Shown here piece after piece: positions 47,581-58,062 of a DNA stretch of 64,000 nt (position 1 is its first letter; each line of letters starts with the position of its first letter). The position numbers and the translations under genes are program-made. A model generated the notes under the pieces. The model saw nothing but the letters and a program-made list of their open reading frames with translations. It ran no database searches and was not told the DNA's origin. The stretch spans positions 55,760,001 to 55,824,000 of the forward strand of contig JAUIMM010000200.1 in assembly GCA_031769625.1 (NCBI GenBank). The letters run 5' to 3'. The stretch is from Taudactylus pleione. Its lineage: Eukaryota > Chordata > Amphibia > Anura > Myobatrachidae.

Positions 47581-47992
47581 CGAGGTGGCGGGTGCTGTTT
47601 GTTGGAGGTTACGGTGGTCGGAGTGGATTGTTGGCGGGAGTTGTGTTTGGAGGTGTTTTGGAATTTGTTAGAGGCGTTTTTTTTGTGTTTAACTTTCCGT
47701 TCGCATTTTTTGGTGTGGTTCTTTTAGTTGTGGTGTATTTTTTGTGTAAGTTTTTTCCCGTCATCATTTTGTAACATATGGCTCTCCTTTTTGTTTGGTT
47801 TTGGCTCAAAAATATATATATATTTTTTTTTGTAGGTTTATTTTGGCTCTGCCCCAACGACCTTTTTGTTCGGTGACTTCTTTATCGTGTATTGGTAAGT
47901 TTGGATTTTAACTTGTTTGTTAAATGTTCATGACTTGTTTTTCGCATCTTTTGGGGACATTACGGATTTCTTCCGGGTTTTTGGGGATGTGA

Positions 47993-48203
47993 AAACTACG
48001 AACTATTTTGCATACTTTCTAGGCTTGATTCCCCTTGTTAAAATGCAAACTATTTAGCGGACTTTTGTAGGCTTGATTCCCCTTGTTAAAATGCGAACTA
48101 TTTAGCGCACTTTTGTAGGCTTGATTCCCCATGTTAAAATGCGAACTATTTAGCGCACTTTTGTAGGCTTGATTCCCCTTGTTAAAATGCGAACTATTTA
48201 GCG
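47993..48203. repeat. 47-bp minisatellite in transposase 5' intron (copy 2)
   Basis: Four to five units of 47 bp, each with ATGCGAACTATTTAGCGCAC and GTAGGCTTGATTCCCC. It shares the AACTATTTAGCG core with copy 1 but has a different spacer. Confidence 0.9.
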
Positions 48204-48521
48204 TTCACAATCTGGGTTGTTTTTTGGGGGCCAAATTGTGGAAGTCGTCGCAATGTCGGTTTGCTCTTTGTAGAAATGTGTGTTTACCCCCTTTATTTTT
48301 GTGCCTTTTCAAAAATCAAGCTTACAAAATGGACACCCCAAAATCTTTACTTTTTATGGTCTGTTGAAATGTAGGTTTTGGAAATCATGACAATACCCCG
48401 GCATGTAAGCATCTTTGGATTGTATCGTAAAGGTAAGTATTTTTCAGTCTTATTTTGGGGCAACATACCTTAACTACAATTCTTACCATTTCAGGTTGAT
48501 GTTGGTCGTATTATTTTGGCC

Positions 48522-49643
48522 ATGCTACCGGAAGCCGACCAACCTCAATCTCGTCCCAGGCGTAGGCATCATAGGCGTGCAAGACCCCAGATATATAGAA
48601 CACGTGTCACCCTTTTTGGAATGCCCGATGATGAGGTGTTAAGGCGCTACCGTCTTCCGCCCCAAATCATCATAGACACTCTCTCATTAATAGAGAGTGA
48701 TCTGGAGCGGCAAATTGATAGTCCTACAGCAATACCACCACTTATGCAATTTATGGCGGTGTTACATTTCTGTGCCTCAGGATCCTTTCAAACAACGGTG
48801 GGAATAGTTGCGGGAATATCCCAATCTTCCTTTTCAAGGATCCTGAGGGCAGTGATGGAGGTCCTTTTCAAGCACCTCCATCATTTTATTAAAATGCCTT
48901 TGGATATGGGTTCCCTTAGTGTGGTCAAGGCCAATTTTTACCAAATAGCTGGCTTCCCACACATCATAGGGGTTGTGGATGGTACTCACATACCACTTCA
49001 GCCTCCAGCACGGCTGGAGGCCATTTTCAGGAACCGAAAACACTATCACTCACTGAATGTAATGGTGGTATGTGATGCCTCCCTCCAGATCCTGTCCCTG
49101 AATGCAAAATTACCCGGGAGTGCACATGACTCATTCGTCATCCAGCAATCAAGGATTTGGCAAAAATTAAACAACCTACAAGCTGGTGATGCGTGGCTTC
49201 TGGATAAGTGGAGACCTTTAGTAGATACCAATGCAAAGCTTGATACACAGTGATCCTGATGTTGTCACTTCTTTTTCACAGGAGACAGTGGCTACCCTTG
49301 CACGCCCTGGCTGCTCACTCCTTATTTGGCTCCCACACCAGGCCCACAAAGTGATTTTAATTCCGCACTTACAGCCACCAGGCAAGTGGTGGAGCGCTGT
49401 TTCGGCCTTTTAAAAGGCCGATTCAGATGCCTCCACCGCTCTGGTGGCGAGCTCATGTATTTGCCGGATATGGTTTTGAAAATTGTGGTCCTGTGTGGGA
49501 TATTTCACAACATCGCCATAAGGAGTGGTATCCCAATGCAGCCAGAGGATGCCTTGCCTGAGGATGGCCCCCCCGAGGTTGGTCGGAGGTCAGTATGTGG
49601 GGGGGCCATACGCGATGATGTGGTGGCAAGATTCTTTAGGTAA
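48522..49643 (+). pseudogene. Harbinger transposase (copy 2, splice-donor mutant)
   Basis: Coding exons 48522-49203 and 49282-49643 have the same lengths (682 and 362) as copy 1. The DDE residues are present: VVDGTHI, AHDSFV and VVERCFGLLK. The donor after the first exon reads ATAAGT instead of GTAAGT (49204-49205), so normal splicing should fail. Read-through adds DKWRPLVDTNAKLDTQ and stops at 49253, losing the catalytic Glu. An upstream non-coding or uORF exon (about 48371-48431, ATGACAATACCCCGG) has a good GTAAGT donor. Spliced to 48495, it would encode only a 16-residue uORF. The product would be a DDE nuclease if spliced. Confidence 0.9.
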
Positions 49644-50480
49644 TTATTGACACAAAATAAGTTATTTGACACAATGTAGAAAGGTAATTATTTTTAAATC
49701 AAAATAATCGTTTTTTTATTTCCCATCTTGTGTTTTATTTCACAATATTTTGGAATGAAACGATGACTACTTCCTGCTCCCAAAAAATGACTTCATGTGG
49801 CCACATTGGATATATCTTCTGGACCCAATTTTGCAACGCCACATTTGTGGAATCATGTTGGCATGCTAATTCATCAACCAGTTCGTGATTGTTTTTTGCC
49901 TTTTTTATTATGGTGTAGGCTGAATTTTTGAGATTGTTTTCACTGTGTGTATTGATTGTGACCCAACACTTTGTGTTTATTATTTATGTTTAATAAATTT
50001 TCGCTTATTTTAAAAACATCATTTCTTTTCGACATTACAAGCAAGTGTAAGCAGGTTCACCCAAGGAAAAGTTGCTTAATGACTAATCCTGTAATGTGTC
50101 AAATTGCTCAGTATTTTACTATGCTTTGTGGGTTAAAACCAACACCAAAAGGTATTATATAGAATCAGTATGTTTTATAATCTCGGCCTAAGCAGGTTTA
50201 AAAAAATATTTACCGAACCCAACAAACACAAATGCTGGTAACTCTCCAAACCTATTGTTAGTGTTAGGTGTTTCATATGCCTGCTTAAAAAAATCAGCTT
50301 TACACAATCTTAGTTACATTACTTTCAAATACTTGCTGCAATAGTCTACTTATGTAAGTTTAAACAATCTAAGATTTACAGACAAGGAATGAGACTGTAT
50401 TCAAAATTTAAATGTTTATTGTATAAAAATATTTTGCAAACAAAAAAAAAAAAAATGAGTGGCGCAGGATCCCCGTCATT
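49644..50480. other. 3' UTR and spacer, transposase to gene C (copy 2)
   Basis: AATAAA near 49992 may end the transposase transcript. TTTATTGTAT near 50415 on plus may carry the gene C signal. Partly alignable with copy 1 (GGAATGAGACT, CCTAAGCAGGT). Confidence 0.6.
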
Positions 50481-51769
50481 CTATCCAGGACCACCAGCAG
50501 GCCGATAACATGCCCCCAACTGCCTCTGGTCCTCTGTGGGTTATAAAATTGTGGTGCTTACTAAAATGAATCCTTAATTTATGATTCTAAAAAACTTCAA
50601 AAGCAAAATCGACTTAGCAAAAAGTGACAATTGATTTACAAAAACCAAAAAAACACCAATTCATTTTTCAAATCAAAAACTAAAAAAAAAACCCCAAAAA
50701 TAAAAAAAATAAAAAACCAAAAAAAACATTCTTGCTACCATAAACAAGAGATACAAGTATGAGTGTTTGGACATGTGTGATATGTGTATGGGGAAATCAT
50801 CTGAGAAATTTATAAACAAAGATATATATAACCAACCTTTTAAAATACTAAAAAATGGAAAAGGCACAGACAAAGGTTTACATCAACACATTAAAAAAAA
50901 AAATAAAAAAAAAAAGGTTAAAAGGGAAACATACCGTTCAGAATGATGCCTGGACCAGGAACCACACCATCGTCCTCCTCGGAGGTGGGACCATTGACTA
51001 AGGAGGTCGGCAGTGTAATTTCTGACAGTGGTGATGGGGTGGTCAAGAGAGGGGTGGGTTGAGGGGAGGGGGAATTTGGAGGGATGGGAATTCTCCAAGA
51101 GGGAGGGGCGTCAGGGTCTGGGCAGGCTGGGGTGGAGGGGGAATTTTGGGGTGAGGAGGTTTGGCTAGGAGTTGGGGAGAGGGGACGAGGGCGACGTCTT
51201 CGCAGGCGATGACGCCGTAGTCTTTGCTCGGCCCCTAAATGATGGATAACAAATTGAGGTTAGTTTTTAAATTCACCTTTCTAAACGCTAATTGGTTAAC
51301 AAACAAAAAGGAAAACATGCACACGCAGATATGTGTGAAAAAAAGAAACAGGCCAAACAAGAAAACATACACACGCAGATATGTGTGAAAAAAAGAAACA
51401 GGCCAAGCAAGAAAACATGCACACGCAGATATGTGTGAAAAAAAGAAACAGGCCAAGCAAGAAAACATGCACACGCAGATAGGGCCGCAAATAAAAACAT
51501 GAAAACCAAACAAAACATAACTTACTTTCCGCTATACGCTGGCGATAACATGCCAGCAAGCGGGGCGTCCGCCGTTGAAGGTCGGACCACCTGCGCTCCA
51601 GCTGGCCGATCTGTCGGCGTGAGTCGAAGGAACGCAGGCGGCGGCGAACCTCCGCATAGGCGGCACGCTTCTCCCGATTGCTGATGGGGGGAGGCTGGCT
51701 GGTGATACGCCGGTCCATCACCTCTGTCAGGACAATAAGCTCCCGCTTGGTGAATGCAGAGGCTCTCAT
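50481..51769 (-). pseudogene. Harbinger gene C, second Myb-like protein (copy 2, deleted C-terminus)
   Basis: Exons 51526-51769 (244), 50935-51234 (300) and 50481-50533. Exon 1 encodes an uninterrupted Myb-like domain: FTKRELIVLTEVMD, KRAAYAEVRRRLRSF, QLERRWSDLQRRTPRLLAC. Exon 2 is Arg-rich at first (RLRRHRLRRRRPR), then Pro/Ser-rich with SEEDDG. Exon 3 has lost 32 bases relative to copies 1 and 3, just after GAGGCAG. The frame shifts to a premature TAG and the conserved amphipathic C-terminal helix is lost, although its DNA remains downstream (GATCCTGCGCCACT). The DNA-binding part could still be made. Confidence 0.88.
51312..51490. repeat. 50-bp tandem repeat in gene C intron 1 (copy 2)
   Basis: About 3.5 units of exactly 50 bp, each with ACATGCACACGCAGATATGT and AAACAGGCCAAGCAAG. 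Same intron position as in copies 1 and 3. Confidence 0.92.
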
Positions 51770-51824
51770 GATGGCAATGGTGTATTTTTAATAAAACAGT
51801 TTTAATAAAGACCAGAAAATAATT

Positions 51825-51965
51825 TTGATTGGCTAATGTAGTTGGGAAATTAACAGGAACCATTCTATTGGTTAGTGTATGAGTCATGTGTTCTACAGGC
51901 CAAAAAATCTATTGTGAGTTATGATAGGCTTGATGCAGTGACATGCGTAAGCTAATTTAAATAAA
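51825..51965 (-). promoter_or_regulatory. gene C promoter region (copy 2)
   Basis: Two CCAAT boxes on minus (plus GATTGGCTAAT near 51828 and TATTGGTTAG near 51867), an AP-1-like site (plus TGAGTCA 51880-51886), ACATGCGT (51941-51948) and an AT-rich TTTAAATAAA. All recur in copy 3. Confidence 0.6.
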
Positions 51966-52209
51966 GAAATGAAACCAGTAAAATATGCGTGGGTAAAAAT
52001 ACGGAAAACAATTTGATAATTGGATCAAACATGTATTTTGGATAAAGAAAACCATTGTTTAAACCGTACGTATTCTGCGGGTAAACAAAAACACGGACAA
52101 GAGTAAAGTTTATTGAAAATGAAAAAAAAAGGTTTTGAGCACATGTGAAGAGCAATTAACCTAATTGATATATTGATTGGCATGATACGATTGAAGTAGG
52201 TAGGCAGAA

Positions 52210-52458
52210 TGAACGAGCAGGTAATCGAAATCTGACAGGCCCACTTCCGGTTTGTACTTGTGCGAGCGTTCCCTGCAAGCCACATTGGGGATGTACGCTC
52301 GCTATTTGGCTCGCTCGTTAGCTAGAGGAGGGGTTGGGAGAGTTTGGGGAGGAAGTTTAGCTGCGTACGAAATTACGAGCGAGCGCTTAAATTAACATAT
52401 TTCGGCACGTACGCCGAACGTACGAACGGCCACTTGCGTCCGGGTCTGAATCAGGGCC
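52210..52458 (+). repeat. right TIR and subterminal motifs (copy 2)
   Basis: GTACGCTCGCTATTTGGCTC, TACGAGCGAGCG, CACGTACGCCGAACGTACGA, then the inverted terminus CGGGTCTGAATCAGGGCC. Confidence 0.85.
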
Positions 52459-52552
52459 TATATTCTTTGTGGATTATTTTTATATAATATTTCAATGCCA
52501 CTCAAGTATATCAGTATAGGGATGGGGCAATTATATCCTAGTGAAGATCTTA

Positions 52553-52872
52553 AAAGGCAGCACAGACAGTGTAATGGTTAGCATTGCTAAATTACAGCAC
52601 TGAGGTAGCTGGTTAAATTCCCACTACGGCCCTAACTGTGTGGAGTTTGTATAGTCTCCCTGTGCTTGCGTGGGTTTCCTCCGGATACTTCCTCCCACAC
52701 TCCAAAAATATACTGGTAGGTTAATTGGTCCCCAACAATATTAACCCTAGTGTGTATGTTTGTGCATGTGGTAGGGAATATAGATTGTAAGCTCCACTGA
52801 GTCAGGGACTGATGTGAATGGCCATATATTCTCTGTAAAGCGCTGCTGAATATGTGTGCGCTATATAAATAA
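52553..52872 (+). mobile_element. tRNA-derived SINE
   Basis: The head AGTGTAATGGTTAGCATTGC with GTTAAATTCCCACTA (decayed B box) is tRNA-like. The body includes GGGTTTCCTCCGGATACTTC, CCCACACTCCAAAAATATAC and AGATTGTAAGCTCCACTG. The 3' tail GCGCTATATAAATAA leads into an AT-rich end. This layout is a common vertebrate tRNA-SINE. Confidence 0.75.
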
Positions 52873-52958
52873 CTTTTAATAAAATAATGAAAAATTTAAT
52901 AAATATTTGGATATAATTGCTCCATCTTTATAGAGATATATACAAATTAGTTTTTAAA

Positions 52959-53100
52959 CATACTTTGTTTTTTCCTTCACACTATATATACTTTATATTG
53001 TTAGTTTTTTGCTTATTTGTCATATGCATAGTTTTATAAACAATGTATTCAAACCATTTTAATAGTCTTTAAAAAAAAGTAAAATGTTACAACAAAAATG
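52959..53100 (-). repeat. right arm of inverted repeat flanking Harbinger copy 2
   Basis: Reverse complement of 44821-44946 with about 75-85% identity by eye. With copy 2 removed the arms lie about 500 bases apart. Confidence 0.7.
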
Positions 53101-53479
53101 TTTCTGTTACCTGTGTGCACCAACTTAAAGACTTCTTTTCGCTCTTCCTCATCCCCTTTTATATTTGTACGTCACTCTCTTTGGTAGAACCCCCTCCCAT
53201 ACAATAAATAACCAACGTCTATAGCATTCACTATATATAACTGACAAATGGCGGGAGGGTGAGGTATATCTTGTGTAAAGTACTAATAAGGCCCCAGTGC
53301 AATGGATATACTTCATGTTTCTTATTAATGACATTGGTCAGCTGGACGTTCTGATAAAGTTATCACCTCCTTGAATAATCAATTCATGATTAAAGGAACT
53401 GTAGACCAGCAATAAAGACCCCATTTTGTTAGGAACTGACAGGTATACACCTGCACATGATAAGCATTCCCCACTAGTA
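53101..53479. other. spacer, nothing recognised
   Basis: No supported feature. Confidence 0.4.
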
Positions 53480-53559
53480 GGGGTATATTTACTAAAGTGA
53501 GGGTTTTTAGAAGTGGAGATGTTGCCCATAGCAACCAATCAAATTCTACTTAACATTTT
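53480..53559. mobile_element. palindromic MITE (copy c), left half
   Basis: GGGGTATATTTACTAAAGTG through CCAATCAAATTCTACTTAAC, continued at 61349-61444 on the far side of Harbinger copy 3. It lacks the short AGTTTTGAA segment of the other copies. Confidence 0.85.
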
Positions 53560-53720
53560 GGCCCTCATTCAGAGCCGCACGTTAACAACAGTACGCTCGT
53601 TGCGTTCCGATGTTGACTAACCGCGCATGCGTCGGTGTTACACTGCGCATGTGCGTACGGCAGATTGCGAGCTTTTTTTCTCTCGTTCCTAAAATAGCGT
53701 ACAGGAAGTGACATGTCAAA
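53560..53720 (+). repeat. left TIR and subterminal motifs (copy 3)
   Basis: Same order as copy 2: TACGCTCGTTGCGTTC, GCGCATGCGTCGGTG (GCATGCGT at 53635-53642), TGCGCATGTGCGTACGG. Confidence 0.8.
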
Positions 53721-54583
53721 TGTGATTGACAGAACAGGGCGTTTTTGGGTGTTGACGGGGGTGGAGATGAAAAAACGCAGGCGTGGCGAGGCGTTTTTGG
53801 GGCGTACATACATTAGCAGATGCGAACGTCAAATGTGTTCGGACCGTCTCATACGTCACTGGAACATCCGCTTTCCCTTCAAAATGCTCGCACAGCTTAG
53901 GGTCAGGATTACTCGACCACATTGGCGATGGCCTTCTCCTCCGTCCCGGGACTCCACGATGGTGCAGCGATTAATCGCGGCTGGTCAGTAAAGTAATTAG
54001 TGTTGGATTGAAATCCGGCTTGGTATGTGTTTGGAAAGCAGTTTATTGGGATAGCACAAAAGCGTACGCAGGTGGAAATCAGAGCTGCTAATGTCATGAT
54101 TACACAATCAATTAGCGTACATTTTTGGGGTTTTATTTTGGCCACAATTTGGTGGTTATGGCCTATTGTAACAATAATGTCATCATCTTTTAATTAGCTC
54201 CCCTTTTTTTTGGTTTACTGTGGAATTTGCATCGCTATGTGATTTTTTAAACGTTCCTTAAAGAGGCCTTTTTTTTTTTTAAAGAGGGTCAGTTTTTGTG
54301 TTTAAGGCCAGGATTAAATGCAACCCATTTGTCCAATAATGTCACAATACAATGTCAGTGTTTTGTTTTTAATTTATTGTTTACACACAAACAAATTGGC
54401 CTAATATTGTATTGCCTTTTTTTGTGGCCAAGATATTTGATCCAAAAAAAAATATAACATAACTACTAACATAAGCGTAAATACAAAATGTAAAAACATT
54501 TCACAAGAAAGGAGAGGGAAGTTTTGGCCAGAAAGGAATATGAGCCAAGCACAGAAGGAGTGTGGGAAAAGTCGCCATTGCTG

Positions 54584-55870
54584 TCACCGTTTTCTCGCCC
54601 GTTTGGCTGGGTGAGGGTGGGCGCCAGACCGGGTCCGGGATGCCATCGGGCTGGCCTGTCCAGAGGCAGATGTTGTGGCCTCTGGACTAGGCACAGGGCT
54701 AGGCACATTTGGAGGATTGCCTGATGTTGTGCCAGAGGTGGAGGATCCGGATGTTCCGGCAGGAAGGGAGGTCGGCTCCACCATGTGCTGGCGAACGAGC
54801 TGCTCCAGGGCATCGGCGATGCGGATGTTGGCCCTGGTATTTTCCGCCAGGGCCTGACCAATGGTCACGTTGGCCGCAGCATTTTGCTCCAGGGCCTCAG
54901 CCACCCATATCAGACTGGCGTCCATCCTCTGCAGAATCTCCGTATGGCAATCCGATTTAAAATTGAGTTCTGTGAGGAGGCCCACTGCCTGCGAGGGGGC
55001 ACGCCCTGGACTGGCTTCTGCAGGGTCCTCAGCCGGATGTACTGGTTCCTCCCCTGCAGAGTCAGCATAAATTCTGCGGCCAAGGCTCCCCTCTGGAGCA
55101 GACTCATCCGCCTCTGTCTCTGTTAGGAAATTGGAGAAAAGACTCACATTAGAATCTACATATTGGCACAATAGCATTTCTGAGTTGGTGACATCACAAG
55201 ACTTACCTTGGCCAACATGAGGAGCCGCAAAGTCTGGCATGTCCGTATCCATGTTGGACACGCCAAACACCTCCACAGCCTGCACACACCCCTGTGCCAT
55301 CTCTTCTAAGTCTGTCAACTCCAATGACACAGGGGTGGGACCCCCACCTGTCCCCCTTGCATGCCTAGCCCTGTCGGCAAGTTTTTGTTTGAGACGATAT
55401 TTGAAGTCTGCCCATCTGTGGAATGAATTTGGAACCATTATCCTTTTTTTTACAATGGGGTTTGTTTATAGGATGGGAAAGTGTTTACTTACCGCCGTTT
55501 GACATCCCGGGCTAGACGGACATAATCACCCACCCTATTGACAGCAACGGCGACCTCCTCCCACATTCTCCACTTCTGGCTTTGGCTCATATTCCTGGCT
55601 GCCTGGGGCAGGATGTCAACGCACTTCTGGATCAAAACCTCCATCTCCTTGCTTGTGAAATGTGGCTGCCTTTTTTTTTTGGCAGCTTTGGCGGGTTGAC
55701 TGGGGCCAGCAGTCTCTTCCATGTCATCCTCCTCACCTATTTGGGTAAATATGCAGATTTAGCCACTTCACAACTTGCACAATATTATGTTTTAAAAGAA
55801 TCATTGACACAAAATGCATGAAGGCCTTACCGCCGCAATTTTGACCATTGTTTCCCTGGTTTGAAGCCAT
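54584..55870 (-). CDS. Harbinger gene A, Myb/SANT-like DNA-binding protein (copy 3, intact)
   Basis: Exons 55831-55870, 55493-55736, 55207-55415 and 54584-55119, lengths 40/244/209/536 as in copy 2, 342 residues. Start MASNQGNNGQNCGG. Myb/SANT-like domain with FTSKEMEVLI, QKWRMWEEVA and RRWADFKYRL. The helical region LLTELNFKSD to LEQLVRQHMV and the Ser/Pro tail are kept. Intron 3 (55120-55206) is 87 bases with no stop and a multiple of three, so an unspliced form would also stay in frame with 29 extra residues. No disabling change is seen. Its role is as for copy 2: binding transposon ends and partnering the transposase. Confidence 0.92.
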
Positions 55871-55894
55871 GTCTCTGCTTCCAGCATGAAATCA

Positions 55895-56035
55895 TCCAGA
55901 AATTCTATGTGATTTCGTGACGTATTTATACATGCGTCCTTAGTTTGCGGCCGCATCATTGATTGTGCATCCCTATGATTCATCCTTAATTTGTGCGGGA
56001 AAATAAACACTATTTATGGCTTGGTGTGTGTGGAT
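55895..56035. promoter_or_regulatory. bidirectional promoter between gene A and transposase (copy 3)
   Basis: Minus TATAAA (plus 55925-55930), TGACGTA beside it, ACATGCGT (55930-55937) and GGCCGCATCATTGATTGTGC. Plus CTATTTATGGC (near 56010). Almost identical to copy 2. Confidence 0.65.
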
Positions 56036-56369
56036 TCGAGGTGGGGTTGTTGGAGTGTTGTCGGTTAAGTGGTTTGGATTTGGTTGGTTGCGTTTGGAGG
56101 ATTTTGCAGAGTTGTTTTTTTGTTTGTTTTTGCTACATTTCTTTGGTTTTTCCGTTCGCATTTTTTTCATTTTTTCAACATCCTTTCCTGATTTGGTAAG
56201 TTTTGTGCATTCAAATTTGTGGCCAATTGGTGTATTCTTCTGTTTTGTGGTTCGTTAATTTGTTTAACACTCATTTCATCTTTTTTAGTTTGTTTTGGTT
56301 TTCGGACCCAAAGAAGTTTTTTGTGGAAATCTTATATATTCGAGTTGGGTAAGTCCATTTTTTGTCTTG

Positions 56370-56595
56370 CATTTGCGAATTAATTACCGCATTTTTGACT
56401 GTTGGTGTAGTGACTTGCATTTGCGAATTAATTACCGCATTTTTGACTGTTGGTGTAGTGACTTGCATTTGCGAATTAATTACCGCATTTTTGACTGTTG
56501 GTGTAGTGACTTGCATTTGCGAATTAATTACCGCATTTTTGACTGTTGGTGTAGTGACTTGCATTTGCTAATTATTTACCGCATTTTTGACGGCT
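56370..56595. repeat. 48-bp minisatellite in transposase 5' intron (copy 3)
   Basis: About 4.6 units of 48 bp, each with TTGCGAATTAATTACCGCAT and GACTGTTGGTGTAGTGAC. The core is nearly palindromic. Position matches the arrays in copies 1 and 2, but the spacer sequence is unrelated by eye. Confidence 0.92.
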
Positions 56596-56838
56596 TATTC
56601 ATCATATAATCCAGTTTTGCTTTTCCCTTTTCCATTTTTTGGGTCCATTTGAACCCTATTTGACGTACGGTGTGCAATGTAGTTTTCATCGATGGCCAAA
56701 TGTGTTTTTCCGCTATTTTCTGTGTTGGCTTGCAACAATTTTTAAACAAAAAAAACACCCTCTAAATTTTTGAAGTCTCATTGTTGGCTTTTTTACAGTT
56801 TATACGTATCATGACAATACCCCGGCATGTAAGCAGCT

Positions 56839-58062
56839 ATGGATGGTATCAGAAAGCTAAGTTGTTTTTTCTTACTTTTGGGGTGGGTCAAAAGCCTAAA
56901 CTTTGAATTTCAGGTAGATCTGGGGCGAATTGTTCTGGCCCTGCTCCCGGAAGACGACCAACCTCAAACTCGTCCCAGGCGTAGGCATCGTAGGCATGCA
57001 AGGCCCCAGATATTTCGAACACGTGTCACCCTTTTTGGAATGCCCAATGATGAGGTTTTAAGACGCTACCGTCTACCTCCCAAAATCATCATAGACACTC
57101 TCTCATTAATAGAAAGTGATCTTGAGCGGCAAATTGACAGTCCAACAGCAATACCACCACTGACGCAATTTATGGCGGTGTTACATTTCTGTGCCTCAGG
57201 ATCATTTCAAACAACGGTGGGAATAGTGGCGGGCATCTCCCAATCCTCCTTTTCCAGGATCCTGAGGGCAGTGATGGAGGCACTTTTCAAGCACCTCCAT
57301 CATTTTATTAAAATGCCTTTGGATATGGGTGCCCTTAGTGTGGCCAAGGCCAATTTTTACCAAATAGCTGGCTTCCCACACATCATAGGGGTTGTGGATG
57401 GTACTCACATACCACTTCAGCCTCCAGCACGGCTGGAGGCAATATTTAGAAACAGGAAACACTATCACTCCCTGAATGTAATGGTGGTATGTGATGCCTC
57501 CCTCCAGATCCTGTCCCTGAATGCTAAATTACCCGGAAGTGCTCATGACTCCTTCGTCATCCGGCAATCAGGGATATGGCAGAAATTAACCAACCTACAA
57601 GCTGGTGATGCGTGGCTTCTGGGTAAGTGGAGACCTTTAGTACATAACAATGTTAAGCTTGATACACAGTGTTCCTGATGTGGTCTATTTTTGTTCACAG
57701 GAGACAGTGGATACCCTTGCATGTCCTGGCTGCTCACTCCTTATTTGGCTCCCACACCAGGGCCACAAAGTGCATATAATTCCGCACTTACAGCCACCAG
57801 GCAAGTGGTGGAGCGCTGTATCGGCCTTTTAAAAGGCCGATTCAGATGCCTCCAACGCTCTGGTGGCGAGCTCATGTATGTGCCGGATATGGTGTCAAAA
57901 ATTGTGGTCCTGTGTGGGATATTTCACAACATTGCCATAAGGAGTGGTGTCCCAATGCAGCCAGAGGATGCCTTACCTGAGGATGGCCCCCCCGAGGTTG
58001 GTCGAAGGTCAGTATGTGGGGGGGCCATACGCGATGATGTGGTGGCCAGATTTTTTAGGTAA
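56839..58062 (+). CDS. Harbinger transposase (copy 3, start codon altered)
   Basis: Coding exons: the first ends at 57622 (GTAAGT donor) and the second is 57701-58062. All DDE motifs are present (VVDGTHIPLQPP, AHDSFV, GDSGYP after splicing, VVERCIGLLK), with no stop or frameshift. The ATG used by copies 1 and 2 is CTG here (56941). An in-frame ATG at 56839 extends through what is normally the upstream intron (MDGIRKLSCFFLL). That intron's donor has changed from GT to CT (AAAGCTAAGT), so retention may provide a start. Otherwise initiation would fall at the Met of FGMPNDEV, losing the Arg-rich N-terminus. The product is a HARBI1-type nuclease of about 347 residues plus any extension. Confidence 0.88.

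Larger units (their letters stand above)
44947..52458 (+). mobile_element. PIF/Harbinger transposon, copy 2 (complete, 7.5 kb, three genes)
   Basis: Terminal inverted repeats GGCCCTCATTCAGAGCCG (left) and, complemented, GGCCCTGATTCAGACCCG (right), with 3-bp TAT on each side (44944-44946, 52459-52461). Layout: left subterminal CpG-rich region, gene A (minus), divergent promoter, transposase (plus), gene C (minus), gene C promoter, right subterminal region. Gene A is intact, the transposase has a mutated splice donor, and gene C has a 32-base deletion in its last exon. Confidence 0.97.

Noticed and set aside
49204..49205. AT-AC (U12) intron in copy 2 transposase
   Set aside because: The sequence ATAAGT lacks the U12 ATATCC signal and the intron ends in AG. 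Copies 1 and 3 have GTAAGT, so this is a point mutation.
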